The notes beneath the pieces were generated by a model that ran no database searches, was not told the origin of the DNA, and saw nothing but the letters and a program-made list of their open reading frames with translations. From JABEVB01 sp049965775 (GTDB taxonomy: Bacteria; Planctomycetota; Phycisphaerae; WQYP01), in NCBI GenBank assembly GCA_049965775.1, contig JBMFVX010000167.1, positions 1-5,355 on the forward strand: a DNA stretch of 5,355 nt. The letters run 5' to 3'. Numbering within the stretch: the stretch's first letter is position 1; every line of letters starts with the position of its first letter. The translations under genes and the position numbers were made by a program. Below are positions 1 to 4,622 of this stretch, piece after piece.

Positions 1-294
1 GCATTCATGCCTGCGCCATCATGCCCGACCATGTGCATCTCGTTGCGGCGTGCCGAGAGGATCGCCGCGCATCTCAAATTTGCGGCCACCCAGCGGTTGT
101 ATGACCTGGGCCTGCACCCAAGGCAGCATTGGGCAGGATCTGGCAAACGCCCTTCCATGTGGGCGGCCCGGTCGTGGTGCGTGTTTCTGGCGCAACGTGA
201 TATGCCGCGGGCCATAAAATATGTCGAAAATAACCCGGTCGAAGCGGGCCTTCGCCCGCAGCGATGGAGTTTTGTCAAACCATTTACGTTGTGA
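1..294 (+). pseudogene. REP-associated tyrosine transposase (RAYT, Y1/HUH family), 3' fragment with frameshift
   Basis: RAYTs are single-domain Y1 transposases related to IS200/IS605 that act on REP palindromes. Reading from base 3, the sequence gives the family hallmark ACAIMPDHVHLVAACR, which contains the HUH metal-binding motif (HVH) at about 24-35. That frame stops at 102-104. From about base 52 the homology continues in the frame of base 7: ERIAAHLKFAATQRLYD, then RPSMWAARSWCVFL, then AIKYVENNPVEAGL and the typical end QRWSFVKPF, with TGA at 292-294. The Tyr of IKYVENNP is the expected nucleophile and is kept. The switch between the two frames, and a spacing between the motifs that seems a few residues short, indicate an indel, so no intact protein can be made without recoding. 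The N-terminus lies off the left edge. Family assignment is firm; that it is dead rests on one frameshift, and a sequencing error is possible. Confidence 0.85.
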
Positions 295-362
295 TTGCTC
301 CTCTGACTCCGTAGCGCCCGCGACCACAAATGGCGCCGCACCGCGGCGGCTTTTCCCGCCAG

Positions 363-386
363 CGCCGGGTCGCGCCCGGCGGCTAC
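363..386 (-). repeat. REP element A
   Basis: On the minus strand this reads GTAG (386-383), one C, then arm CGCCGGG, loop CGCGA and arm CCCGGCG: a perfect 7-bp stem with a 5-base loop. A GTAG tetranucleotide followed by a palindrome is the classical REP design. Its geometry matches element B exactly and its loop differs by one base. Confidence 0.8.
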
Positions 387-437
387 GCGCGGTTGCAATC
401 ACGCGCAAAGGCCCTCATCCCGAAAAAGCGCCAGCGC

Positions 438-461
438 GTAGCCGGGCCGCGTGACGGCCCG
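438..461 (+). repeat. REP element B
   Basis: On the plus strand this reads GTAG (438-441), one C, then arm CGGGCCG, loop CGTGA and arm CGGCCCG: a perfect 7-bp stem with a 5-base loop. It lies about 55 bp beyond the topA stop codon. There is no T-run beside it on either strand, so it is not an obvious intrinsic terminator, though a REP hairpin here could protect the topA mRNA 3' end. Confidence 0.8.
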
Positions 462-515
462 TTGGCGACGCATTACGTATAGCCCGCTGTCATGGTCAAA
501 CCGTGCGGCCGCTTT

Positions 516-3182
516 TTACGCCTGAAGAGCCTTTTTTGTAGTGGCCTTGCGGGGCTTTGCCTTAACTGCAGCCTTGGCCGGCTTGGATGCTGCTGCGGCA
601 GGCTCGGCGGTTGCGCCGTCAGCCTTGACTGCGGTCTTGCCTGCACCTTTTGCGCCGGCGGCTTTGGCCTGCACTTCGGGCGTCGGCCACTGGCCTGCTT
701 CCTTGGCCTGGAGGTATTCGGGCAGTTTGTCTATCTGCAGCGTCATACGGCACTTGGGATAGCCCAAACAACTGATAAACTCGCCGCGCTTGCCGCCCCT
801 GACCACCAGTTCCTTTTTACCGCAGCGCGGGCAGGTAAGCCCGGTAGGTTTGGGTGGAGGTTTCGGCGGCAGCGGCAGGCCGGTTTTGCGGTCGGCCTGC
901 TGAATGGTTTTACATTCCGGATAACCTGAGCAGCCAAAAAACGGCCCAAAGCGCCCAGTGCGTTTAATCATCGGTTTGCCGCAGGTGGGGCACTTGTAGT
1001 CGGTAATTTCCAGCGGCTGCGGTTTGCCTTCGCGGTCAACGTTCATGGCGCCGTCGCATTCGGGGTAGCGCGAGCACGACAAAAACCGCTTTCCCCGTTT
1101 GGAAAGTTTATACGCCATCATCGCGCCGCACTTGGGGCATTTATATTCCGACGGTGTTGCTTCGGCGCGGGCGTGGGTCATGCGTTCTTCGGCAGTGGCC
1201 AGGTCGCGCGCCAGCGGATCGTAAAATGAGCGAATGACTTCAATCCAATCGCGGTGCTGCTCTTCAATCTGATCCAGTTCTGATTCGATTTTGCGCGTGA
1301 ATCCAAGGTCCATCAAATCCGGAAAACCTTCGATGAGTTTTTCGGTGACTTTAATGCCCAGATCGGTGGCAAAAAAGCGCCGGTCACGAATTTCGACATA
1401 TTGCCGCTTTTCGATGGTTTCAATAATGCTCGCATAGGTGCTGGGACGGCCGATACCTTCCGTTTCCAGCGCTTTGACGAGGCTCGCTTCCGAAAAGCGC
1501 GGCGGCGGAGCGGTAAAGTGCTGGCTGGGTGAAATATCCAACGGCGCCAGCGGCTGCTTTTCTGAAAGGTTTGGCAGAATCTGATCATCAAACCGGGCAA
1601 AAGTGCCCGCCACGCGGGTGAAGCCGTCAAATTTCAGCGCACGACCTGAAGCCTTAAACAGCGGCCACTTGGCGGAATCGCCGCCGGCCATCGGGCGACA
1701 CTCAATAATGGCCTCTGTAACAAGCCATTGTGCAGGCGTCATCTGACAGGCGACGAAGCGCTTCCATACCAGTTCGTAAAGCCGGAACTGCTCATCGCTA
1801 AGCGCTCGCCGCACGCTCGCGGGCGTGAGCGTTACGTCCGTGGGACGAATGGCCTCGTGAGCTTCTTGAGCGCCCTGGCGGCTGGCATAAACGTTGGGCG
1901 TTTCGGGCAGGTAGGGCTTGCCGAACGTTGTCTGAATGTATCCGCGGGCCATGGCAATCGCGTCGTTGCTCAGGTTCTGCGAGTCGGTACGCATGTAGGT
2001 GATAAGGCCCACCGCGCCCACATTGGGCAGTTCCACACCTTCGTAAAGTTGCTGGGCGACGCGCATCGTGCGCTGGGCGCCGAAACCGAGCTGGTTGCTC
2101 GCCGCCTGCTGCAGCGTGCTGGTGCTGAAAGGCCCCGGCGGCCGCGAGGTCGAAGGCCGGGTATTCAAGCTGCGCACGGCAAATGTCGGGGCGTTTTTTC
2201 CTGCGGCGATATCGCCCATCAGTGTGGTTATTTTGGCTGCCGCACCGCGATTGGGAATACCGCGTGGCCCATTGGAGCCATCGTTGTCTACCGTTTGCTC
2301 GCGCAGGTTTACCAGGCCCAGGGCCACAGCGGCCCGGCGGGCGTCGGCGGCGTTTTTGGGATCAAATTTTTTACCGTCAAGCTCCACCAGCTGGGCCTTA
2401 AAGCCCGAATTTTCGGCAAGCCATGCGGTGCGTTCAGCCGCGTTGGGAGCCGTGGCGACCGATGCGGAATCGGTGCCGTCATCGGCCGCATCGTCATCAT
2501 CCTGCGGGCCGGCGATAAACGCCTGCCATTGGGCGGCAAGGTCAGCGGCTGCTTTAATGTTGGTGGTAAATACGCCGGCAACCTTCCAGTACTCTTCAGG
2601 CATGAAGGCGGCGATTTCACGCTCGCGATCTACAATGATTTTAAGGGCCACACTCTGCACGCGGCCGGCCGAAAGCCCGCGCGCGACCTTTTTCCACAGC
2701 AGCGGCGAGATTTTATAGCCCATCAGCCGGTCAAGTATTCGCCGGGCCTGCTGGGCGTTAACTTTGTCGAGGTCAATTGTATGGGGATGCTCAAACGCTT
2801 TGAGGATAGCCGTCTTGGTAATTTCGTTGAATACCACGCGCTTGGCCTGGCGTTCAGGCAGGTTGAGCGCATGGGCGAGGTGCCAGGCGATGGCCTCTCC
2901 TTCGCGGTCCAAGTCGGTTGCGAGATATACTTCGCCGGCCCGGCGCGCAGCTGTACGCAACTCGCCGATGAGTTTTTGGCGCCTATCGAGCACTTCATAG
3001 GTGGGGGCGAAGTTATTTTCGACATCTACGCCGAGGCCCTTTTCGGGCAGGTCGCGCACATGGCCCATCGAGGCTCTTACCTCAAAGTTCGAGCCGAGGT
3101 ACTTGTTGATGGTTTTGGCCTTAGCCGGAGATTCAACAATCACCAGAGCCGGACCAGAAGATTGAGATGAGGTTTTAGCCAC
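516..3182 (-). CDS. topA: DNA topoisomerase I (type IA, omega protein)
   Basis: It relaxes negative supercoils in the chromosome by Mg-dependent single-strand cleavage through a 5'-phosphotyrosine link. Numbered from GTG 3182 (888 aa), the TOPRIM domain opens with LVIVESPAKAKTINKYLG (Glu17) and carries the acidic DxDxE triad in ATDLDREGEAIAWH (Asp90, Asp92, Glu94). The nucleophile is Tyr396 in GLITYMRTDSQNLS, with Arg398 beside it. Three tetracysteine Topo_C zinc ribbons follow: Cys682/685/703/709, 731/734/751/757 and 784/787/805/811. The last ~50 residues are a Lys/Ala-rich, probably DNA-binding, tail. Two stretches look like insertions: an acidic one near 225-247 and a Gly/Ala-rich one near 300-330. 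Start choice: GTG 3182 gives the familiar opening (M)AKTSSQSS just before TOPRIM and has AAGGA 10 nt upstream. TTG 3230 would add 16 residues but lacks an SD. No ATG, GTG or TTG lies further upstream in frame before the stop near 3440. Function is certain; the start is moderately supported. Confidence 0.97.
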   Translation of the reverse strand: MAKTSSQSSGPALVIVESPAKAKTINKYLGSNFEVRASMGHVRDLPEKGLGVDVENNFAPTYEVLDRRQKLIGELRTAARRAGEVYLATDLDREGEAIAWHLAHALNLPERQAKRVVFNEITKTAILKAFEHPHTIDLDKVNAQQARRILDRLMGYKISPLLWKKVARGLSAGRVQSVALKIIVDREREIAAFMPEEYWKVAGVFTTNIKAAADLAAQWQAFIAGPQDDDDAADDGTDSASVATAPNAAERTAWLAENSGFKAQLVELDGKKFDPKNAADARRAAVALGLVNLREQTVDNDGSNGPRGIPNRGAAAKITTLMGDIAAGKNAPTFAVRSLNTRPSTSRPPGPFSTSTLQQAASNQLGFGAQRTMRVAQQLYEGVELPNVGAVGLITYMRTDSQNLSNDAIAMARGYIQTTFGKPYLPETPNVYASRQGAQEAHEAIRPTDVTLTPASVRRALSDEQFRLYELVWKRFVACQMTPAQWLVTEAIIECRPMAGGDSAKWPLFKASGRALKFDGFTRVAGTFARFDDQILPNLSEKQPLAPLDISPSQHFTAPPPRFSEASLVKALETEGIGRPSTYASIIETIEKRQYVEIRDRRFFATDLGIKVTEKLIEGFPDLMDLGFTRKIESELDQIEEQHRDWIEVIRSFYDPLARDLATAEERMTHARAEATPSEYKCPKCGAMMAYKLSKRGKRFLSCSRYPECDGAMNVDREGKPQPLEITDYKCPTCGKPMIKRTGRFGPFFGCSGYPECKTIQQADRKTGLPLPPKPPPKPTGLTCPRCGKKELVVRGGKRGEFISCLGYPKCRMTLQIDKLPEYLQAKEAGQWPTPEVQAKAAGAKGAGKTAVKADGATAEPAAAASKPAKAAVKAKPRKATTKKALQA

Positions 3183-3192
3183 CTGCTTGCCA

Positions 3193-3205
3193 TCCTTATA
3201 TAAGG
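3193..3205 (-). promoter_or_regulatory. topA Shine-Dalgarno within a 12-bp perfect palindrome
   Basis: On the minus strand AAGGA (3197-3193) lies 10 nt before GTG 3182 and supports that start over TTG 3230. The bases CCTTATATAAGG (3194-3205) form a perfect palindrome that includes most of this SD, so a bound protein or a local structure there could affect topA translation. That control is inference only. Confidence 0.5.
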
Positions 3206-3345
3206 GCACTTTCGGTGAATCGAGCTTCAAGCCCGTTTCGCGTTGCCGGCTCGCTTCGCCTGCGGCTGCATCGGCACCGCCGTTTGAGTGCAGCTGACGC
3301 TTCGCTTGGTAATATACCGTCGGCCCACTGCAACCATACTCGGCT

Positions 3346-3351
3346 ATTATA
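3346..3351 (-). promoter_or_regulatory. Candidate topA -10 box (TATAAT)
   Basis: The minus strand carries an exact TATAAT, preceded by an AT-rich stretch. The hexamer 17 nt upstream is a poor -35, so any sigma-70 promoter here would depend on the -10 and flanking AT content or on an activator. Transcription would begin near 3339, leaving a leader of about 155 nt to GTG 3182. That leader contains a 6-bp stem, GCTGCA/TGCAGC (3265-3270 with 3289-3294). Confidence 0.4.
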
Positions 3352-3391
3352 GGTACAAAAGCAAAATATTCATAATAACGAACAACAAGTA

Positions 3392-3412
3392 GGGCCGCGC
3401 CGACCCGACTAC
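3392..3412 (-). repeat. Diverged REP element C
   Basis: On the minus strand this starts GTAG (3412-3409), then T, then CGGGTCG, a short loop, and CGGCCC. Compared with element B (GTAG, C, CGGGCCG, loop, CGGCCC) it differs by two C-to-T changes and a loop about two bases shorter. The stem is 6 bp with one G-T wobble. The shared head and both arms suggest common origin rather than chance; confidence is moderate because the copy is degenerate. Confidence 0.5.
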
Positions 3413-3434
3413 AGCTGCCACATTGACCGCCAGT

Positions 3435-3459
3435 GGCATGTTATAGGACGCAACATGTC
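3435..3459. promoter_or_regulatory. Dyad with CATGTT/AACATG arms
   Basis: GGCATGTT (3435-3442) and AACATGTC (3452-3459) form 8-base arms with one mismatch, separated by 9 bases. The centre-to-centre spacing of two helical turns fits a dimeric regulator site. It could serve either divergent gene; no regulator can be named. Confidence 0.35.
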
Positions 3460-3501
3460 GGTCGCCGAGCCACGTTGACGCCCTCATTTCCGCATTGATA
3501 G

Positions 3502-3527
3502 TCATTTGAACAAGGCTTGTCAAATGA
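3502..3527. promoter_or_regulatory. Candidate enhancer (UAS) dyad, TCATTTGA-N10-TCAAATGA
   Basis: Two perfect 8-base inverted arms (3502-3509 and 3520-3527) are separated by 10 bases, and the centre adds a partly symmetric CAAG/CTTG. The dyad centre is about 165 bp upstream of the predicted start of the sigma-54-type promoter, within the normal range for bacterial enhancer-binding protein sites. A related half-site AAATGAC occurs at 3613-3619. The dyad is plain in the sequence; its role as an enhancer is inference. Confidence 0.45.
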
Positions 3528-3587
3528 AATTCTCGCTGGGGTATAGCCCAATCTTGCAGCGTTTTCGGTGACCAAATGTGATATAAG

Positions 3588-3601
3588 TTATTATATAATA
3601 A
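3588..3601. repeat. 14-bp perfect AT palindrome
   Basis: TTATTATATAATAA is fully self-complementary and lies between the candidate enhancer dyad and the promoter. It could be a flexible or bent segment that helps looping. I see no good IHF consensus in it, and composition alone may explain it. Confidence 0.35.
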
Positions 3602-3651
3602 TGCGTTATGATAAATGACACGCTGCGGGATCGTCAAGTTTTTTCCGGCGA

Positions 3652-3667
3652 TTGGCACGAAATTTGC
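3652..3667 (+). promoter_or_regulatory. Sigma-54 (RpoN) -24/-12 promoter element
   Basis: TTGGCACGAAATTTGC matches the sigma-54 consensus YTGGCACG-N4-TTGC at every specified position, with GG at 3654-3655 and GC at 3666-3667 separated by the required 10 bases. Only the following base (C instead of A/T) departs from consensus. Transcription would begin near 3678-3681, about 160 nt before ATG 3843. Such a promoter needs RpoN and an ATP-dependent enhancer-binding protein; a candidate enhancer dyad is present at 3502-3527. Confidence 0.7.
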
Positions 3668-3679
3668 CCCTACTATACT
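3652..3679 (+). promoter_or_regulatory. Overlapping sigma-70-type promoter TTGGCA-N16-TATACT
   Basis: The bases that form the -24 box also begin a 5/6 match to TTGACA (3652-3657). A 5/6 match to TATAAT (3674-3679) lies 16 bp downstream. So the same site could be read by the housekeeping sigma factor, alone or as a dual promoter, with a start near 3686. The sequence cannot decide between the two. Confidence 0.45.
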
Positions 3680-3682
3680 ATT

Positions 3683-3703
3683 GAGCACAACCGAATTGTG
3701 CTC
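3683..3703 (+). promoter_or_regulatory. Operator-like inverted repeat at the predicted transcription start
   Basis: GAGCACAA (3683-3690) and TTGTGCTC (3696-3703) are perfect 8-base inverted arms around a 5-base centre, starting within a few bases of either predicted +1. As DNA it could be a repressor operator; as RNA it would be a hairpin at the extreme 5' end that may stabilise the transcript. No T-run follows, so it is not an intrinsic terminator. Confidence 0.45.
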
Positions 3704-3741
3704 CAAAGTGCGGCTTTGTCCGTATAGCTATATGGAGCCTC

Positions 3742-3803
3742 GTGCCGATGATGCTCTTATCGGAGCCACAGTTGAATGTGTTCGCCTATTTGTTTTTGGC
3801 GAA
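3742..3803 (+). promoter_or_regulatory. Leader stem-loops upstream of the isochorismatase-like gene
   Basis: The predicted leader holds two modest hairpins: CCGAT/ATCGG (3745-3749 with 3759-3763, plus a bulged GTG/CAC extension) and TTCGCC/GGCGAA (3781-3786 with 3798-3803, 11-base loop). They do not match any riboswitch that I recognise. A structured 5' UTR is possible but unproven. Confidence 0.25.
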
Positions 3804-3830
3804 ATCATCGGCAAACATCGAGCCTTTTCG

Positions 3831-3835
3831 AGGGG
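3831..3835 (+). promoter_or_regulatory. Shine-Dalgarno AGGGG for the isochorismatase-like gene
   Basis: AGGGG ends 7 nt before ATG 3843. It decides the start: the open frame reaches back to 3615, and the in-frame ATG at 3732 has no SD and no family homology. Confidence 0.75.
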
Positions 3836-3842
3836 ATTTGCA

Positions 3843-4565
3843 ATGATCAGGATTTCTGGCCCGGCCATTCTCGACCTCAACACCCAAAACGACCTGTTTG
3901 CCAAACAAGGCGTTTACACGCTTCATAACTTTGCGGCAGTCGTACCGGCCCTCAACGCCGTGTTTCAATGGGCCGACAAGTATAGCGTTCCGGTTGTAAG
4001 CACCCGCCTGCATTCGGCTTCTATTGCCGACCGCGGCAAAACGCTGGTGGTGGGCACACCGGGCACCGAAGGCCATAAAAAATTGCCCGGTACATTATTG
4101 CGCCGTTTTGTCGAACTTCCCGTGGATTGCGGCACCGATATACCGGTGCAGGGGTTTGCCGGCGCCCAGCAGTTCATATTTGACCTTACCGATACCGACC
4201 CGTTTGTTTCGCCCCGGCTCGATCGCCTGCTTTCCGAAGCCGAGGCCGATATCTGGCTGGTGATGGGCGGCCCGCTGGAACTGTCGGTTCGCATGGCCGT
4301 CCTGGGGCTGCTGCAGCGCCGGCAGAAAGTGGCTCTGATAAAAGATGGCTTTGCCGAGCGCGACGCCTACGAGGGCGAAATGGCGCTGCGGCAAATCGAA
4401 AGCAAAAATATTGAATGGCTTGATGCCGCCGAAGTGCCTGATCACTTCGCACCCAAGCGCCGCGTGCTCGACCCGGCCCGCAAGCTGCGCCTCGGTCGCG
4501 GCGGCATGCCGGTGTTGGTGCATCGGCCCATGCGCGGCAGCACCAAATACCGTATGCCGCGCTGA
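3843..4565 (+). CDS. Isochorismatase-fold (cysteine hydrolase superfamily) protein, probably catalytically altered
   Basis: This 240-residue protein follows the isochorismatase/nicotinamidase fold. Strand one is PAILDLNTQNDLF (7-19), then a helix and VPVVSTRLHS (49-58), then VGTPGTEGHKKLPGTLL (70-86). QQFIFDLTDTDPFVSPRLDRLL (109-130) and IWLVMGGPLELSVRMAVLGLL (137-157) follow, and the end is a basic tail rich in Arg/Lys (204-240). The usual catalytic set is Asp in DxQ, Lys before the xxxF segment, and Cys in the GxxxxxCV helix. By my hand alignment these are Asn13, Leu115 and Ser148 here. There is no signal peptide, so it should be cytoplasmic. The family includes nicotinamidases and isochorismate or ureide hydrolases, but with all three residues changed I do not assign a reaction; a binding or regulatory role, or different chemistry, is possible. 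The start is fixed by AGGGG and by where homology begins. It converges on the NrtA-like gene. The fold is well supported; the residue mapping is done by eye. Confidence 0.8.
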   Translation: MIRISGPAILDLNTQNDLFAKQGVYTLHNFAAVVPALNAVFQWADKYSVPVVSTRLHSASIADRGKTLVVGTPGTEGHKKLPGTLLRRFVELPVDCGTDIPVQGFAGAQQFIFDLTDTDPFVSPRLDRLLSEAEADIWLVMGGPLELSVRMAVLGLLQRRQKVALIKDGFAERDAYEGEMALRQIESKNIEWLDAAEVPDHFAPKRRVLDPARKLRLGRGGMPVLVHRPMRGSTKYRMPR

Positions 4566-4622
4566 CGGCGCAACATTGCCCAAGCCTCACGCAGGCATGC
4601 GCCGTGAAACAGGCTTCGGCAA
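4565..4622. terminator. Two interleaved inverted repeats at the convergent gene junction
   Basis: ACGGCGCA (4565-4572) pairs perfectly with TGCGCCGT (4598-4605). TTGCCCAAGCC (4576-4586) pairs with GGCTTCGGCAA (4612-4622) with one mismatch. The arms interleave, so the RNA could form either hairpin or a pseudoknot. The position spans the 21-bp gap between the two stops and the end of the minus-strand gene, which fits a shared transcript-end structure. No T-run follows on either strand, so intrinsic termination is doubtful. Confidence 0.35.

Larger units (their letters stand above)
363..461. repeat. REPIN: two REP elements in inverted orientation
   Basis: The 221-bp gap between the RAYT remnant and the topA stop contains two REP-like units on opposite strands with their GTAG heads facing each other. 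The shared inner arms GGCTACGCGC (381-390) and GCGCGTAGCC (434-443) are exact reverse complements. Paired REPs of this kind next to a RAYT gene are the expected substrate and product of that transposase family. The gap also lies just past the 3' ends of two convergent genes, a usual REP location. I see no gene in 295-515. A weaker GTAG at 311-314 followed by a 5-bp stem (314-318 with 332-336) could be a further decayed copy. Confidence 0.8.
3183..3842. other. Intergenic regulatory region between divergent topA and the isochorismatase-like gene
   Basis: Both flanking genes are transcribed away from this region, so it must hold both promoters. About 3310-3730 is clearly richer in A+T than the coding sequence. 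It contains the topA leader and -10 box, a diverged REP, two spaced dyads, an AT palindrome, a sigma-54/sigma-70 promoter, a promoter-proximal inverted repeat and a roughly 160-nt leader. Open frames here (minus 3347-3706 and the extension 3615-3842) show no recognisable protein features, and I treat them as non-coding. Confidence 0.8.

Noticed and set aside
363..461. REP hairpins read as intrinsic terminators
   Set aside because: The stems are strong but no U-tract follows on either strand. The GTAG heads and matching geometry fit REP elements better.
505..517. GCGGCCGC followed by five T as a plus-strand terminator
   Set aside because: The palindrome has no room for a loop, and the T-run is inside the last codons and stop of topA. 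Too weak to call.
1728..3170. 480-codon open frame on the plus strand opposite topA
   Set aside because: It is antisense to the strongly conserved TopA core, shows no recognisable domain, and long antisense frames are common in GC-rich genes.
3252..3305. Direct repeat CGCTTCGC (3252-3259 and 3298-3305)
   Set aside because: Only two 8-base copies in GC-rich leader DNA; not distinguishable from chance.
3347..3706. 119-codon minus-strand frame in the AT-rich gap
   Set aside because: It has no family resemblance or SD, and it runs across the sigma-54 element, the dyads and the REP-like repeat, so it is better explained as regulatory DNA.
3615..3842. N-terminal extension of the isochorismatase-like frame (first codon at 3615, or ATG 3732)
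   Set aside because: Family homology starts just after ATG 3843, which has a good SD. The extension has no homology and would begin upstream of the predicted transcription start.
4095..4583. 162-codon minus-strand frame opposite the isochorismatase-like gene
   Set aside because: It is an antisense shadow of a gene with clear fold motifs, with no recognisable protein features of its own.
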